From assembly GCA_947625375.1 (NCBI GenBank), contig CANQOC010000006.1:1-64000 (forward strand): a stretch of DNA of 64,000 bases, written 5' to 3'. The translations under genes and the position numbers were made by a program. Each line of letters starts with the position of its first letter. Position 1 is the stretch's first letter. Below are positions 16,801 to 26,023 of this stretch, one piece after another. Source of the stretch: an uncultured Clostridia bacterium (GTDB lineage: Bacteria > Bacillota > Clostridia > Oscillospirales > Ruminococcaceae). The notes under the pieces are model-generated. The model saw nothing but the letters and a program-made list of their open reading frames with translations. It did not search any database and had not been told where the DNA came from.

Positions 16801-17350
16801 AGCCGACACCTCTTTCGGTAAGTTTTTCCGCATATTTCCTTCTCGCGCGCCATAAGAGCGACTTGACCCTGCTCTCGCTGATACCGAGGTCGCCGGCAAT
16901 CTCGGGAACGGTGTCGAAAAAGAAATATCTCTTTAAGAAGACAACCCGCGCCAAAGGCTTAAGTCCGTCAAGAAAAGCGTTCAGCGCCGACTCGAATTCA
17001 AGGTCGTCGAATCCCGCCTCCGAAATTCCGTCCGACAGCGAAGCTTCAAGTCCGTCGAGCGGGACCTCCGAGTGCACCGTCCGCTTTTGCGCAAGACTGT
17101 ACTGCAGTCTTTTGAAGGAAAGATTTCTTATCACCTTGCAGCAATACGCGCGAAGGTTTTGCGGCTCCTCCGGCGGAATCGAGTTCCAGAGTCCGAGATA
17201 AGCGTCATTAAGACATTCCTCCGCCGCGCCGCCGTCTCCCAGTATCCTCTTTGACAGCGTCAGCATAAGACTGCCGTATTTCGCGTCGGTCTCCGAAATT
17301 GCCGACTCGCTCCGCATAAGATACAGTCCGACAATTTTTCCGTCCTCCAA
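16784..17350 (-). CDS. ECF-type sigma-70 factor, copy 2
   Basis: A 188-residue sigma factor. Region 2 carries AAEECLNDAYLGLWNSIPPEEPQNLRAYCCKVIRNLSFKRLQ, and region 4 carries LKPLARVVFLKRYFFFDTVPEIAGDLGISESRVKSLLWRARRKY. The TTG at 17350 is preferred: it follows AAAAGGAGG at 8 bases and aligns the protein start (LEDGKIVGLYL) with copy 1 (MEDERIVGLFF). An open extension to 17440 has no support. It is the first gene of a two-gene operon with its membrane partner; the arrangement repeats that of the downstream copy, so the region is an old tandem duplication. Confidence 0.88.
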   Translation of the reverse strand: MEDGKIVGLYLMRSESAISETDAKYGSLMLTLSKRILGDGGAAEECLNDAYLGLWNSIPPEEPQNLRAYCCKVIRNLSFKRLQYSLAQKRTVHSEVPLDGLEASLSDGISEAGFDDLEFESALNAFLDGLKPLARVVFLKRYFFFDTVPEIAGDLGISESRVKSLLWRARRKYAEKLTERGVGCEKIL

Positions 17351-17421
17351 ATCCTGCGCCTCCTTTTCGGGTGTCTCACCCTCTAAGTACGGTTTTATCC
17401 CGAAACCGTTGCGTTTTCCGC

Positions 17422-17454
17422 AAAAAAAATACAGGCGCATTTTTACGCCTGTAT
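17422..17454 (-). terminator. terminator of the GH25 operon
   Basis: On the minus strand ATACAGGCG pairs with CGCCTGTAT around an 8-base loop and is followed by eight T residues. Confidence 0.85.
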
Positions 17455-17467
17455 CCCGACATTTCCG

Positions 17468-18031
17468 TCACCCGTTCCGATAGTTGATTTCCCAGAGTCG
17501 GTCGATGATTCTCCGCTCAAGGCTCTCGTATTCGAGCGCCGTAACGTCGCCGACCGAAAAGCTCATGCTCACCTTTTCATATCCGAACTCGTCGACGCAC
17601 CTTATCTCGGCGCTGTCCCCCTTAACGCTCTCGACAAACCCCTCATAGTCCCATATTCCGCTTTCGCCGAGCTCGACCGAGACCGTCCTGTGCTCCTCCT
17701 TCGCGATTTTAAGGACCGAGCCGACGGGGTCGAGCGGATCGATGCTGTGCGGAAAGCGTTTATAGTCCTCCGGAGTCGAAAGCTTTCTCATCTTTTCGGA
17801 ATACTTTATCGCAAACCCGCTCAAAAAGTCGATTTCGCCGATGTCGACCGTCTGCCTGATGCTTATTCCGTCATAGCTCCCGTCCGGCGCAATCATATAG
17901 ATTGACGCAAAGTCCTCCGTCGCCGTAAGAACGACGCCGAACGAAAACTTGTCGTCCTCGGTGTCGCGGTCGATGCAGACCGGTGTGCCCAAGGCCTCGG
18001 CAATAATAAGCTGATTAAGTATATCGGACAT
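17468..18031 (-). CDS. conserved hypothetical protein, 187 aa
   Basis: I do not recognise this protein. It is acidic, soluble, with no signal peptide or membrane segment. It begins MSDILNQLIIAEALGTPVCID and appears mainly beta-stranded; ESGIWDYEGFVESVKGDSAEIRCVDEFGYEKVSMSF in the second half resembles a small barrel fold of the kind seen in RNA- or ligand-binding domains, but this is only an impression. It is the last gene of a three-gene operon (GH25 enzyme, possible cysteine peptidase, this gene), 18 bases after its neighbour and directly before the terminator. Confidence 0.65.
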   Translation of the reverse strand: MSDILNQLIIAEALGTPVCIDRDTEDDKFSFGVVLTATEDFASIYMIAPDGSYDGISIRQTVDIGEIDFLSGFAIKYSEKMRKLSTPEDYKRFPHSIDPLDPVGSVLKIAKEEHRTVSVELGESGIWDYEGFVESVKGDSAEIRCVDEFGYEKVSMSFSVGDVTALEYESLERRIIDRLWEINYRNG

Positions 18032-18049
18032 AGCTTCTCCTTTCGGGGT

Positions 18050-18613
18050 TTATTTTTCGGTGACCGAATAAAGCCGGATTGAAAGCCCCTCGGGGCATTT
18101 CGGCTCGACCCGCCTCGGCGCCCTGTCGTTCGGGTACATATTATATATCTCCGCCGCGCCGTTTTCGACGCGCATGAACACCGTGTGAAGCGAAAGCTTT
18201 TTCTTCCCGTTCCAAAAAGAGAGGATATATCTCCCGTCGCCGAGCATAAGTCGCGGGTCCTCTTTTTTTGCACGAAGACCGAACCGCGAGAGCACCCTTT
18301 TTATCGAATAGGGATTTCCCCCGAAGAACCCAAGCACAAAGAGCGTCAGCGCCCCGCGCATAAGGAACGCCCGCTCGACGTCCCCGAGCGACACTCCGAT
18401 GCCGAAGCTCTTCGCGGCGTTATACACCGCCACCGCCTCACAGGCCGTATTCTCCGCGCCGGCAAGATACAGCCGCTGTCCTTTGAGCGACCCCTGTCCG
18501 AAGATATATCCGCCCTCGCCGCCCCTGATTTTCGGCCGCATGACCGCCAGAGGCGCACATAGAAGACTCTGAAGCCTCAGCAGCGCCTGCAACACCGCGT
18601 GCGCGGCGGTCAT
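18050..18613 (-). CDS. hypothetical protein, possible papain-fold cysteine peptidase
   Basis: A 187-residue protein of uncertain function. Residues 55-66 (NTACEAVAVYNA) could hold a nucleophilic Cys58 at the start of a helix, and LSLHTVFMRV (140-149) a His143 on a strand. This is the order seen in papain-like and C39-type peptidases; YNMYPND follows as a possible third site. The N-terminal segment is hydrophobic (VLQALLRLQSLLCAPLAVM). Its start overlaps the stop of the GH25 gene by 4 bases, so the two are translationally coupled. The peptidase idea is an inference from spacing only. Confidence 0.6.
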   Translation of the reverse strand: MTAAHAVLQALLRLQSLLCAPLAVMRPKIRGGEGGYIFGQGSLKGQRLYLAGAENTACEAVAVYNAAKSFGIGVSLGDVERAFLMRGALTLFVLGFFGGNPYSIKRVLSRFGLRAKKEDPRLMLGDGRYILSFWNGKKKLSLHTVFMRVENGAAEIYNMYPNDRAPRRVEPKCPEGLSIRLYSVTEK

Positions 18614-19716
18614 TCCCCGTCACCGGCATAGTCCTTGAAGCAGATATTGAGGTCGACGCTCCCGTTTATACCGGGGACGTTTCCCTTCGACGAATACTGC
18701 CACATCTCCCACTTATAGGGAAGTCCCGGGAGGTCGTTGTATTCGGCGTACCAAAGGTCATAGTCCTGAATCCTCGCGAGGTCGTATTTCCAGACCGCGG
18801 TCTTTTTATTCGAGTACACCGCCGGGGTATACCCCTCCATCTCGAGCCTCTGCGCAAAGACGAGGAAGTTGTTCGTAAGCTGTTCCGGGTCGAGGTACGA
18901 TGTCCTCGGCGTGTCGCCGTCCGGGTCGTTGACGATTTCCCAGTCAAAGGCGACCGGAAAACTTATGTCATATCCGTCAAGAAGCTCAATCACAAACTCG
19001 GCTTCCTCGAGCGCCTCGTCCTCGGTCAGAGCCTGTGAGAAAAAGTACACCCCGACCTCAAGACCGGCGTCGAGCGCGCCGCGGATATTCGCCTTAAAGT
19101 TTGCGTCCTCGGCGATAAGTCCGGTGACATAGCCTCTGTTGCCGCAGCGCATCATCACAAAGTCGAACCCCGCCGCCTTGACCTCGTCCCAGTCGATTTC
19201 GCCTTGGTGAACCGAGACGTCTATTCCGAGCATATAGCTCTCGGGACCCGAATATGTCATATACCCCGAAACCGGGTCGGCGGCGAAGAGCTCGGGCGTA
19301 TATGTATTCATCTTCACACCGTCGAGTATCGGCATTCTTATCGGACCGTATGCCGAATCGTTGAGCAAAAATCCCTCCGAGGCATATCTCGTCTGATATT
19401 CGACCGACGGGTCGATCGCCGTATATGCCGGGACCTCGATGACCGTCTCCTTTTCGACGGTGACGATTTCGGGGACGACCCGCCCCTGTGCCCTGCTCCA
19501 GCCGACGCCGGTCACAATCAGCGCGATGCTTAAAAACAGCACCGCAAAGCCGAGCGCCAAAAACGTCGTCATATAGATTTTGCGGTCGCCGTCGGCCTTT
19601 GAGCGCTTCGCCTCGGCGGTGCGCCGCGAGAGCGCCGTAAGCTCGTCATAAACCTCGGCGGCGGTCGGCTGTCTCTGCTCGGTCGGAGCCGATGTGAATT
19701 CAAGTTTATCTGCCAT
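18610..19716 (-). CDS. membrane-anchored GH25 lysozyme-like muramidase
   Basis: GH25 enzymes cleave the N-acetylmuramic acid beta-1,4 bonds of peptidoglycan. The 368-residue protein has a cytoplasmic tail (about 55 residues), one membrane segment (YMTTFLALGFAVLFLSIALIVTGVGW), a linker, and a C-terminal GH25 barrel starting MLGIDVSVHQGEIDWDEVKAAGFDFVMMRCGNRGY. The catalytic acidic motif is FDWEI, and the barrel ends WQYSSKGNVPGINGSVDLNICF. The ATG at 19716 has AAAGGA 7 bases upstream. It is the first gene of a three-gene operon with its own promoter. The type II anchor places the catalytic domain outside the membrane, suggesting a wall-remodelling role. Confidence 0.92.
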   Translation of the reverse strand: MADKLEFTSAPTEQRQPTAAEVYDELTALSRRTAEAKRSKADGDRKIYMTTFLALGFAVLFLSIALIVTGVGWSRAQGRVVPEIVTVEKETVIEVPAYTAIDPSVEYQTRYASEGFLLNDSAYGPIRMPILDGVKMNTYTPELFAADPVSGYMTYSGPESYMLGIDVSVHQGEIDWDEVKAAGFDFVMMRCGNRGYVTGLIAEDANFKANIRGALDAGLEVGVYFFSQALTEDEALEEAEFVIELLDGYDISFPVAFDWEIVNDPDGDTPRTSYLDPEQLTNNFLVFAQRLEMEGYTPAVYSNKKTAVWKYDLARIQDYDLWYAEYNDLPGLPYKWEMWQYSSKGNVPGINGSVDLNICFKDYAGDGE

Positions 19717-19771
19717 AAAATAATCCTTTCCGTGTATTTCCACTTCAATTTCGTCTTAATCCGACAAGTTA

Positions 19772-19800
19772 AGTTTAACATATCGGCGGCGGCTTGTAAA
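19772..19800 (-). promoter_or_regulatory. promoter of the GH25 operon
   Basis: On the minus strand TTTACA (19795-19800), 17 bases, TAAACT (19772-19777). Confidence 0.65.
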
Positions 19801-19956
19801 GCAAAATTCCGTACAAAAATAAATTTAATATATGGAAGATTGATATATTTTCCCGATATATTGATTATATATCATCAATAGCGGCAATCACCTTTAAATC
19901 CCCGCGCCGAAATGATATAATCCGGTTGACGGAATTTTTTATATAGGAGGATTGAC

Positions 19957-22290
19957 ATGCTTTATCCCGAAATCGACAAATCAAGGAAAATCGAGGGAAT
20001 ATCCCGCGAGGGCGGAAGCCTTATCCTTAAAAGCGAGAAGTACACCCACTGGGTGACGCCCTATTCCGAGCGGTGCATACGCCTTTGCACCACCGACGGA
20101 CGCCGCCCCGCCGACAGCGGAATCACGACGGTCATAAAGATGCCGTATGAAAACTGGAGCTATGAGACGGACGGGGACATCTGCACCGTCAGCACCGGCG
20201 CGACGGTGCTCAAAATCGACCTTATGACCGCGTCGGTCTCATATTATGACGGCGGCGGACGGCTTCTTTTAAGCGAAGCGCCCGACGAGTCCCGCGATAT
20301 CGAGCGGTTCATGACCCAAAGAATCCTCCCCGAAAGCTCGCGGACCGAGCGGGTGATGACCGCAGACGGCGAAAAGACCGTTATCCGCGACGCCGCGAAG
20401 ACCGACGCCGGCGAGAGCTTCCACACATGGCTGCGGCTCGAAAGGCGGGACGGCGAAGAGCTCTTCGGCCTCGGTCAGCACGAGGAGGGTTACGGCTCGC
20501 TCTGCGGCAGGACCGTCTATGTCCACCAGGGGAACCGGAAAATCGCCCTGCCGCTGATGGTCTCGAACCTCGGCTGCGGAATACTCGTCGACTGTGAGAG
20601 TCCGATTGTCTTCGACGACGGACCGCTCGGAAGGATAATCCGCTGTGAGGCCGCGCCGCAGCTTTCGTTCTATTTCCTCAACGGCGGGGACATGTCCGGC
20701 GCAGTCGCCGAATACCGCAGGCTGACCGGAAAGGCCTCGATGCTCCCGAAGTGGATGTTCGGCTATATCCAGTCGCAGGAGAGATACGAGACCGCCGACG
20801 AGATTGTCGCGGTTGCCGAGGAATACCGCAAGAGGGGAGTCGGCCTCGACTGCGCCGTGCTCGACTGGATGAGCTGGGAGGGCGGAAAGTGGGGACAGAA
20901 GAGCTTCGACCCCGCGCGCTTCCCCGACCCGTCCGGAATGATAAAAAAGCTCCACGAAAACGGCGTGAGATTCATGATATCGGTCTGGCCGTCGACGGCC
21001 GACACCGCCGAAAACCGCCGCGACTTCGCCGAAAACGGTCTGATGATTCCCGAAAGCGACTTCTATGACCCGTATAAAAAAGAGGGGCGTGACATCTATT
21101 GGAGACAGACCTCCGAGGGACTCTTCCGTCACGGCGTCGACGCCTGGTGGTGCGACAACTGCGAGCCGTTCACCCCCGAGTGGGAACAGCGCTTCCGCCC
21201 CCTCCCGGGCCAGCTTTACAATATGTACATAGAACAGGCGATGACAAGGCTCCCCGCCGAAAAATCGAATTCATACGCCCTCTATCACGCGAAAGGCGTG
21301 TATGAGGGACAGCGCGCCGAGTGCGACGAAAAGCGGGTCGTAAACCTTACGCGAAGCGGATATACCGGACACCAGCGCTTCGGAACGGTACTCTGGTCGG
21401 GTGATATCGAGGCAAAGTGGGAGACGCTCCGCCACCAGATTGCGGCGGGACTCGGTCTCTGCGCCTCGGGGCACCCCTATTGGACGCTCGACATCGGCGC
21501 GTTCTTCGTCAAACGCGGGACGCAGTGGTACTGGAAGGGCGACTATCCCGACGCCGAGCGCGACCCGGCGTACTGCGAGCTGTTCACAAGGTGGTATCAA
21601 TGGGCGGCGTTTCTCCCGATATTCCGCGGCCACGGCACCGACTGCCGCCGCGAAATCTGGAACTTCGGCGGAGTCTTCTTTGACGCGATGAAGAGCGCCA
21701 ACCGCCTCCGCTACAGCCTGATTCCCTATATCTATTCCGCCGCCGGCGGGACATGGCTCCGCGACGGCTCGATGATGAGGTTCCTCGCGTTTGACTATCC
21801 GAATGACCCGGTTGCGCTCAAAATCACCGACCAATATATGTTCGGCGAGAGCATGATGGTCTGCCCCGTGACCGAGCCGATGTATTACGCAAAGGGCGGA
21901 AAAGCCTTGCAGTCGGATAAAACCTGCCGGGTATATCTCCCCGAGGGCGGGTGGTACCGCCTCGGGCGGGACGGGCTCATCTCGGGCGGCCGGTGGATTG
22001 ACGCCGACGCCGACATTTCGGAAATACCGGTCTTCGTCAAAGCCGGAAGCATAATCCCGACCGCCGACCCCGCCCTCTCGACCTCCGAGCAGACCGGCGC
22101 CATCACCCTTAACGTCTACCCCGGTGCCGACGGAAGCTTCGACTTCTACGACGACTCCGGCGACGGCTACGCCTACGAGCGCGGCGACTACCTCGCCGAG
22201 CGAATCCTCTGGAACGACGCCGATTCAAGGCTCACGGTACCGCCGAGGCTGGAAGAGAGGATGAGAGAGACGAGGGTGATGAAAAGGTAG
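19957..22290 (+). CDS. GH31 alpha-glycosidase
   Basis: A 777-residue cytoplasmic enzyme (no signal peptide) of glycoside hydrolase family 31, which hydrolyses alpha-glucosides or alpha-xylosides with retention. The N-terminal beta-sandwich is followed by a catalytic barrel. The nucleophile is Asp400 in GVDAWWCDNCEP and the acid/base Asp483 in TVLWSGDIEAKWETL. LDWMSWEGGKWGQKSFDPARFPDP (302-325) and FRGHG follow the family pattern, and C-terminal beta domains end the protein. TAGGAGGATTGAC precedes the ATG. It stands alone, without a transporter or regulator beside it, so the substrate cannot be inferred; the WWCDN signature suggests alpha-glucosidase- or xylosidase-like members. Confidence 0.92.
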   Translation: MLYPEIDKSRKIEGISREGGSLILKSEKYTHWVTPYSERCIRLCTTDGRRPADSGITTVIKMPYENWSYETDGDICTVSTGATVLKIDLMTASVSYYDGGGRLLLSEAPDESRDIERFMTQRILPESSRTERVMTADGEKTVIRDAAKTDAGESFHTWLRLERRDGEELFGLGQHEEGYGSLCGRTVYVHQGNRKIALPLMVSNLGCGILVDCESPIVFDDGPLGRIIRCEAAPQLSFYFLNGGDMSGAVAEYRRLTGKASMLPKWMFGYIQSQERYETADEIVAVAEEYRKRGVGLDCAVLDWMSWEGGKWGQKSFDPARFPDPSGMIKKLHENGVRFMISVWPSTADTAENRRDFAENGLMIPESDFYDPYKKEGRDIYWRQTSEGLFRHGVDAWWCDNCEPFTPEWEQRFRPLPGQLYNMYIEQAMTRLPAEKSNSYALYHAKGVYEGQRAECDEKRVVNLTRSGYTGHQRFGTVLWSGDIEAKWETLRHQIAAGLGLCASGHPYWTLDIGAFFVKRGTQWYWKGDYPDAERDPAYCELFTRWYQWAAFLPIFRGHGTDCRREIWNFGGVFFDAMKSANRLRYSLIPYIYSAAGGTWLRDGSMMRFLAFDYPNDPVALKITDQYMFGESMMVCPVTEPMYYAKGGKALQSDKTCRVYLPEGGWYRLGRDGLISGGRWIDADADISEIPVFVKAGSIIPTADPALSTSEQTGAITLNVYPGADGSFDFYDDSGDGYAYERGDYLAERILWNDADSRLTVPPRLEERMRETRVMKR

Positions 22291-22417
22291 GGAAGCGGAG
22301 CACGGCCATGTAAAAGGAATTCGCTGGCGCTCATGCTATTTTTAGACTCCTATCCCCCTGTCCCCCTTTCCACATGGAAAGGGGGAACGCATAGCTTCGG
22401 CTTCAGTTCCTATGAGG

Positions 22418-22527
22418 GGGCGCAGCCGGCGCGCTTCGCGCGCGAAAAAAAGCAGCAGAAAAAATCCGGAGGGATTTTTTCTGCTGCTTTTGTTCAGGTC
22501 GACCTTCGGTCGACCTCGGCTGCGCCC
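22418..22527 (+). repeat. four-way-junction repeat, copy B
   Basis: Outer stem GGGCGCAGCC (22418-22427) / GGCTGCGCCC (22518-22527); short arm GCGCGC-TTC-GCGCGC; central arm with AGCAGCAG and CTGCTGCT flanks and a GGATTTTTT-type top; third arm GGTCGACC-TTC-GGTCGACC. Confidence 0.85.
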
Positions 22528-22754
22528 TTTTAGAGAGCAGAAGTCAGATTATCAGATGACAAATTACAAAGAGCAAAAGGTTGGCAACGCAGACCCCTCC
22601 CCGCCGGGGCGGGGAGGGGTGGGGGATATGGCGTAATCACGTCACCGCAAAGGTGACGCGATTAGCCGTCCGCCAACGGCGGACTCCTTTTATATGGCAG
22701 TGTGGCATCTCTGCAAGTTACCTATAACGCTCGCAAGTGTCCTCTATGCCAAGT

Positions 22755-22863
22755 ACCACTCCCCTCGAGGGGAGTGGTCGCGCCGTTCACGAACGTGAAC
22801 GGCCGGGTGTGGGGTGGACCCCCCTCTTCCTCTCTGAGGGAGAGGGGGCAGGGGGTGTGGAAG
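22755..22863 (+). repeat. triple-palindrome module, copy 2
   Basis: Same arrangement as at 8557: CCCTCGAGGG-centred palindrome, GTTCACGAACGTGAAC hairpin, CCCTCT/AGAGGG hairpin, GGGGGTGTGGAAG end. Confidence 0.85.
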
Positions 22864-23237
22864 AAAAAAGAGCAGAGAGATATCAAAAATGATGCGTTTA
22901 TCGTCCGCAGCAAAAGGACACTTTATAGCTACGCATGACTCTGTGCAAACTTTTCCCGCCGTCAGGCGGCTCTTCAACCTTAGCAACGCAGAACCCCCTC
23001 CCATGTGGGAGGGGGAAGGGGGTGGGAGTCTATAATAGCATGAGCAAAGCGAATTCCTTATAAAAGGTTGGACGCTGATATAATTTCCTATTAGCGCTTG
23101 CAAGTTTCCTTCACACGCCCTCCCCTCGAGGGGAGGGTCGGGGTAGGGTGACTAAAGATAGCATGAGCGAAGCGAATTCCTTTTATTTAGCCGCTGAAAG
23201 ACCTCTCCTTTTTATCCCCATCACCCTATTTCCGCCT

Positions 23238-24407
23238 CTACCCCCTCGCCGCTCCGCACTCCCTCGCCGCTCTGACCGTCGCCTCGGCGACCGCCTTCGC
23301 CACCCTCTTGTCGGTGGCCGACGGTATGATATAGTCCGCCGAGAGCTCGTCCTCGCCGACGAGCGACGCCAACGCATACGACGCCGCAACCTTCATCTCC
23401 TCGGTAATCTGCCTCGCGCGGCAGTCGAGCGCGCCGCGGAATATCCCCGGGAACGCCAGAACATTGTTAATCTGATTCTTAAAGTCCGACCGCCCCGTCC
23501 CGACGACCTCGGCGCCCGCCTTAAGCGCAAGGTCGGGCATAATCTCGGGCACCGGATTCGCCATCGGGAACGCAATCGCCCTCGGCGCCATCGACCTAAT
23601 CATCTCCTCGCTGACGATATTCGGCGCCGACACTCCGACAAAGACGTCCGCGCCCCTCATCGCGTCGGCAAGACTCCCCCTCAGCTTGCGGCGGTTCGTT
23701 ATTTTCGACATCTTCTCGGTCTCGGGGTTGAGCCAATCCTCGCCCTCACAGACGATTCCCTTTATGTCGACAAGAGTCACGTCAGTAAAGCCGATGTTCA
23801 GAAGATGACGCGCAATCGAACACCCCGCCGAGCCCGCGCCGCAAATCGTCACCCTCGCCGAGAGGTCCTTTCCGACGACCTTAAGCGCATTTAAAAGCGC
23901 CGCCGCGACGACAATCGCCGTCCCGTGCTGGTCGTCGTGGAAGACCGGAATGTCGCATATTTCCTTAAGCCTCCGCTCGACCTCAAAGCACCTCGGCGCC
24001 GAAATGTCTTCAAGATTTATTCCCCCGAAGCTCCCCGAGATGAGGTAAATCGTCCTGACGATTTCGTCGACGTCCTTTGAGCGGACGCAAATCGGGAAGG
24101 CGTCGACGTCGGCAAACGTCTTAAAGAGCGCGCACTTCCCCTCCATAACCGGCATACCCGCCTCGGGTCCGATGTCCCCGAGACCCAAAACCGCCGTGCC
24201 GTCGGTCACGACCGCGATAAGGTTTCCGCGGCGCGTAAGCTCGAACGACTTTGAATAATCCTTTTGGATTTCGAGACAGGGCTGCGCGACGCCGGGGGTA
24301 TAGGCGACCGAAAGGTCGTGCCGGTCCTCGATTCTGCACCGCGGCACAACCTCGATTTTCCCCTTCCACTCATAGTGCTTTTGGAGCGATTCTTCGTTGA
24401 TTGTCAT
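23238..24407 (-). CDS. NAD(P)-dependent malic enzyme
   Basis: Oxidatively decarboxylates malate to pyruvate. The 389-residue length is that of the short bacterial class. Visible motifs are YTPGVAQPC (36-44), LGLGDIGPEAGMPVMEGKCALFK (74-96) with the catalytic Lys, VFHDDQHGTA (155-164) for metal and malate, and a Rossmann GAGSAGCSIA (190-199). It lies 88 bases downstream of fumC on the same strand: fumarase makes the malate that this enzyme uses, so the pair forms a fumarate-to-pyruvate route. The intergenic stretch contains a TTACATAATGTAA inverted repeat near 24443, possibly a regulatory site, and an A/T-rich promoter-like region, so malic enzyme may also be expressed separately. Confidence 0.95.
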   Translation of the reverse strand: MTINEESLQKHYEWKGKIEVVPRCRIEDRHDLSVAYTPGVAQPCLEIQKDYSKSFELTRRGNLIAVVTDGTAVLGLGDIGPEAGMPVMEGKCALFKTFADVDAFPICVRSKDVDEIVRTIYLISGSFGGINLEDISAPRCFEVERRLKEICDIPVFHDDQHGTAIVVAAALLNALKVVGKDLSARVTICGAGSAGCSIARHLLNIGFTDVTLVDIKGIVCEGEDWLNPETEKMSKITNRRKLRGSLADAMRGADVFVGVSAPNIVSEEMIRSMAPRAIAFPMANPVPEIMPDLALKAGAEVVGTGRSDFKNQINNVLAFPGIFRGALDCRARQITEEMKVAASYALASLVGEDELSADYIIPSATDKRVAKAVAEATVRAARECGAARG

Positions 24408-24495
24408 GTCAGATACTTCCTTTTATTTTACTTTTTTCGTTACATTATGTAATATATCCGCAATTTTAGACTTTTTGTAGATAATTTTTTCCTTT

Positions 24496-25869
24496 TTATG
24501 TCATATCTTCCGGGCGGAATACCCTGTCAAACTCCTCCGCCGAAAGGAACCCGAGACCGACCGCCGCTTCTTTAAGGGTGATGTTTTTCTCGAAGGCCTC
24601 CTTGACCGTCTTCGCGGCGTTTTCATATCCGATTGACGGATTCAGCGCCGCCGCGAGCATAAGCGACTTCCCGACGTTCTCGCTCATCTTTCCGACATTC
24701 GGCTTTATCCCGCGGACGCAGTTTTTGCGGAAGCTTTCGAGCGCGTCGCCAATCAGCCTCACCGACTGCAAATAGTTGTACGCAATCACCGGCAGGAAGA
24801 CGTTTAGCTGGAAATTCCCCTGCGACGCCGCAAACCCGATTGCCGCGTCGTTTCCCATAACCTGCACCGCGACCATCGTCACCGCTTCGCACTGAGTCGG
24901 GTTGACCTTTCCCGGCATAATCGAGCTTCCCGGCTCGTTCGCCGGAATTACAATCTCGCCGAGACCCGTCCTCGGACCCGAGGCAAGCCACCTTATGTCG
25001 TTCGCAATCTTCATCATGTCCGCCGCAAGCGCCTTGAGCGCACCGTGCCCGAAGACCGCCTCGTCCTGCGAGCTGAGGCTGTGGAACTTGTTCGCGTCGG
25101 TCTTAAAGGGGTGTCCCGCAGCGGCGGATATCTTCTCGGCGACAAGCCTGTCGAACCCCTTCGGAGCATTAAGTCCCGTCCCGACGGCGGTCCCGCCGAG
25201 AGAGAGGTTTGAAAGACTTTCGAGCGACAGGGTAATCTGTTCCCGCGAGCGTTCCAAAAGCGCCCGCCAGCCGCTGATTTCCTGCGAGAACCGAATCGGC
25301 ACGGCGTCCTGCAGGTGCGTCCTGCCGCATTTGAGTATCCCCTCGTTCTCCTTTTCAAGCCGCTCAAATTCCTCGATAAGCCCCGAAAGCGCGGGGATAA
25401 GCCGCTCCTTTGTCGCGCAAACCGCCGCGATGTGGATTGCCGCGGGGAAGGTGTCGTTCGACGACTGCGACATATTGACGTCGTCGTTCGGGTGAAGAAT
25501 CCTTTTCCCCGCAATCATATTCCCGCGGTTCGCGATTACTTCGTTGAGATTCATGTTCGACTGCGTGCCCGAGCCGGTCTGCCAGACCGCGAGCGGAAAT
25601 TCCCCCGAAAGCTTTCCCGCAATAATTTCGTCGCATGCCGCCGATATCGCCCCGAGCTTTTCGGCGGTCATCTTTTCGGGCAAAAGCTCGTGATTCGCCT
25701 CCGCGCAGCACTTTTTCATCACCGCGAACGCGCGTATAATCTCCTCCGGCATCTTCTCGACGCCGATTTTAAAGTTTTCAAAGCTGCGCTGGGTCTGTGC
25801 GCCCCAAAGCCGCTCGGCGGGCACCTTTACCTCGCCCATAGAGTCGTGTTCAATCCTGTAGCTCTCCAT
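24496..25869 (-). CDS. fumC: fumarate hydratase, class II
   Basis: Interconverts fumarate and malate; the class II enzyme is an iron-free homotetramer. The 457-residue product has QTGSGTQSNMNLNEV (97-111), the GRTHLQDAVPIRFSQE segment (182-197) and the signature GSSIMPGKVNP (314-324). The family members aspartase and argininosuccinate lyase are excluded by the THLQDA and SQSSNDTFP context. It lies upstream of malic enzyme on the same strand and probably shares regulation. I do not see a clear consensus promoter before it. Confidence 0.95.
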   Translation of the reverse strand: MESYRIEHDSMGEVKVPAERLWGAQTQRSFENFKIGVEKMPEEIIRAFAVMKKCCAEANHELLPEKMTAEKLGAISAACDEIIAGKLSGEFPLAVWQTGSGTQSNMNLNEVIANRGNMIAGKRILHPNDDVNMSQSSNDTFPAAIHIAAVCATKERLIPALSGLIEEFERLEKENEGILKCGRTHLQDAVPIRFSQEISGWRALLERSREQITLSLESLSNLSLGGTAVGTGLNAPKGFDRLVAEKISAAAGHPFKTDANKFHSLSSQDEAVFGHGALKALAADMMKIANDIRWLASGPRTGLGEIVIPANEPGSSIMPGKVNPTQCEAVTMVAVQVMGNDAAIGFAASQGNFQLNVFLPVIAYNYLQSVRLIGDALESFRKNCVRGIKPNVGKMSENVGKSLMLAAALNPSIGYENAAKTVKEAFEKNITLKEAAVGLGFLSAEEFDRVFRPEDMT

Positions 25870-25889
25870 CTTTCGTCCTCATTTCATAA

Positions 25890-26022
25890 TTTTATGCCGC
25901 CGAGCTCCGCACCGCGAAGGCGAATCCCGCACGCAGGGCGTGCCGCCCGCGCTTCGCGCGTGCGCGCCGCTCCCTTCGGTCGCGGCGGGGGCTTCGCCCC
26001 TCACCCGAGCCGTGCTCAACGC
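25890..26022. other. GC-rich intergenic spacer
   Basis: Contains GCGCGCGAAGCGCGG-type and GGGGGCTTCGCCCC hairpins resembling arms of the four-way-junction repeats, but without the full architecture. No gene is seen. Confidence 0.4.
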
Positions 26023-26023
26023 C

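Larger units (their letters stand above)
22300..23215. repeat. intergenic repeat block 3
   Basis: About 0.9 kb without genes. In order: a tail module in reverse, a C5TTTCCACATGGAAAG5 palindrome (22362-22386), a four-way-junction element (22418-22527), an AG-rich repeat (22540-22575), a GGACTCCTTTTA tail, the triple palindrome module (22755-22863), GCCGTCAGGCGGC (22959), a CCCATGTGGG palindrome (22992) and two tail modules. Confidence 0.8.
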
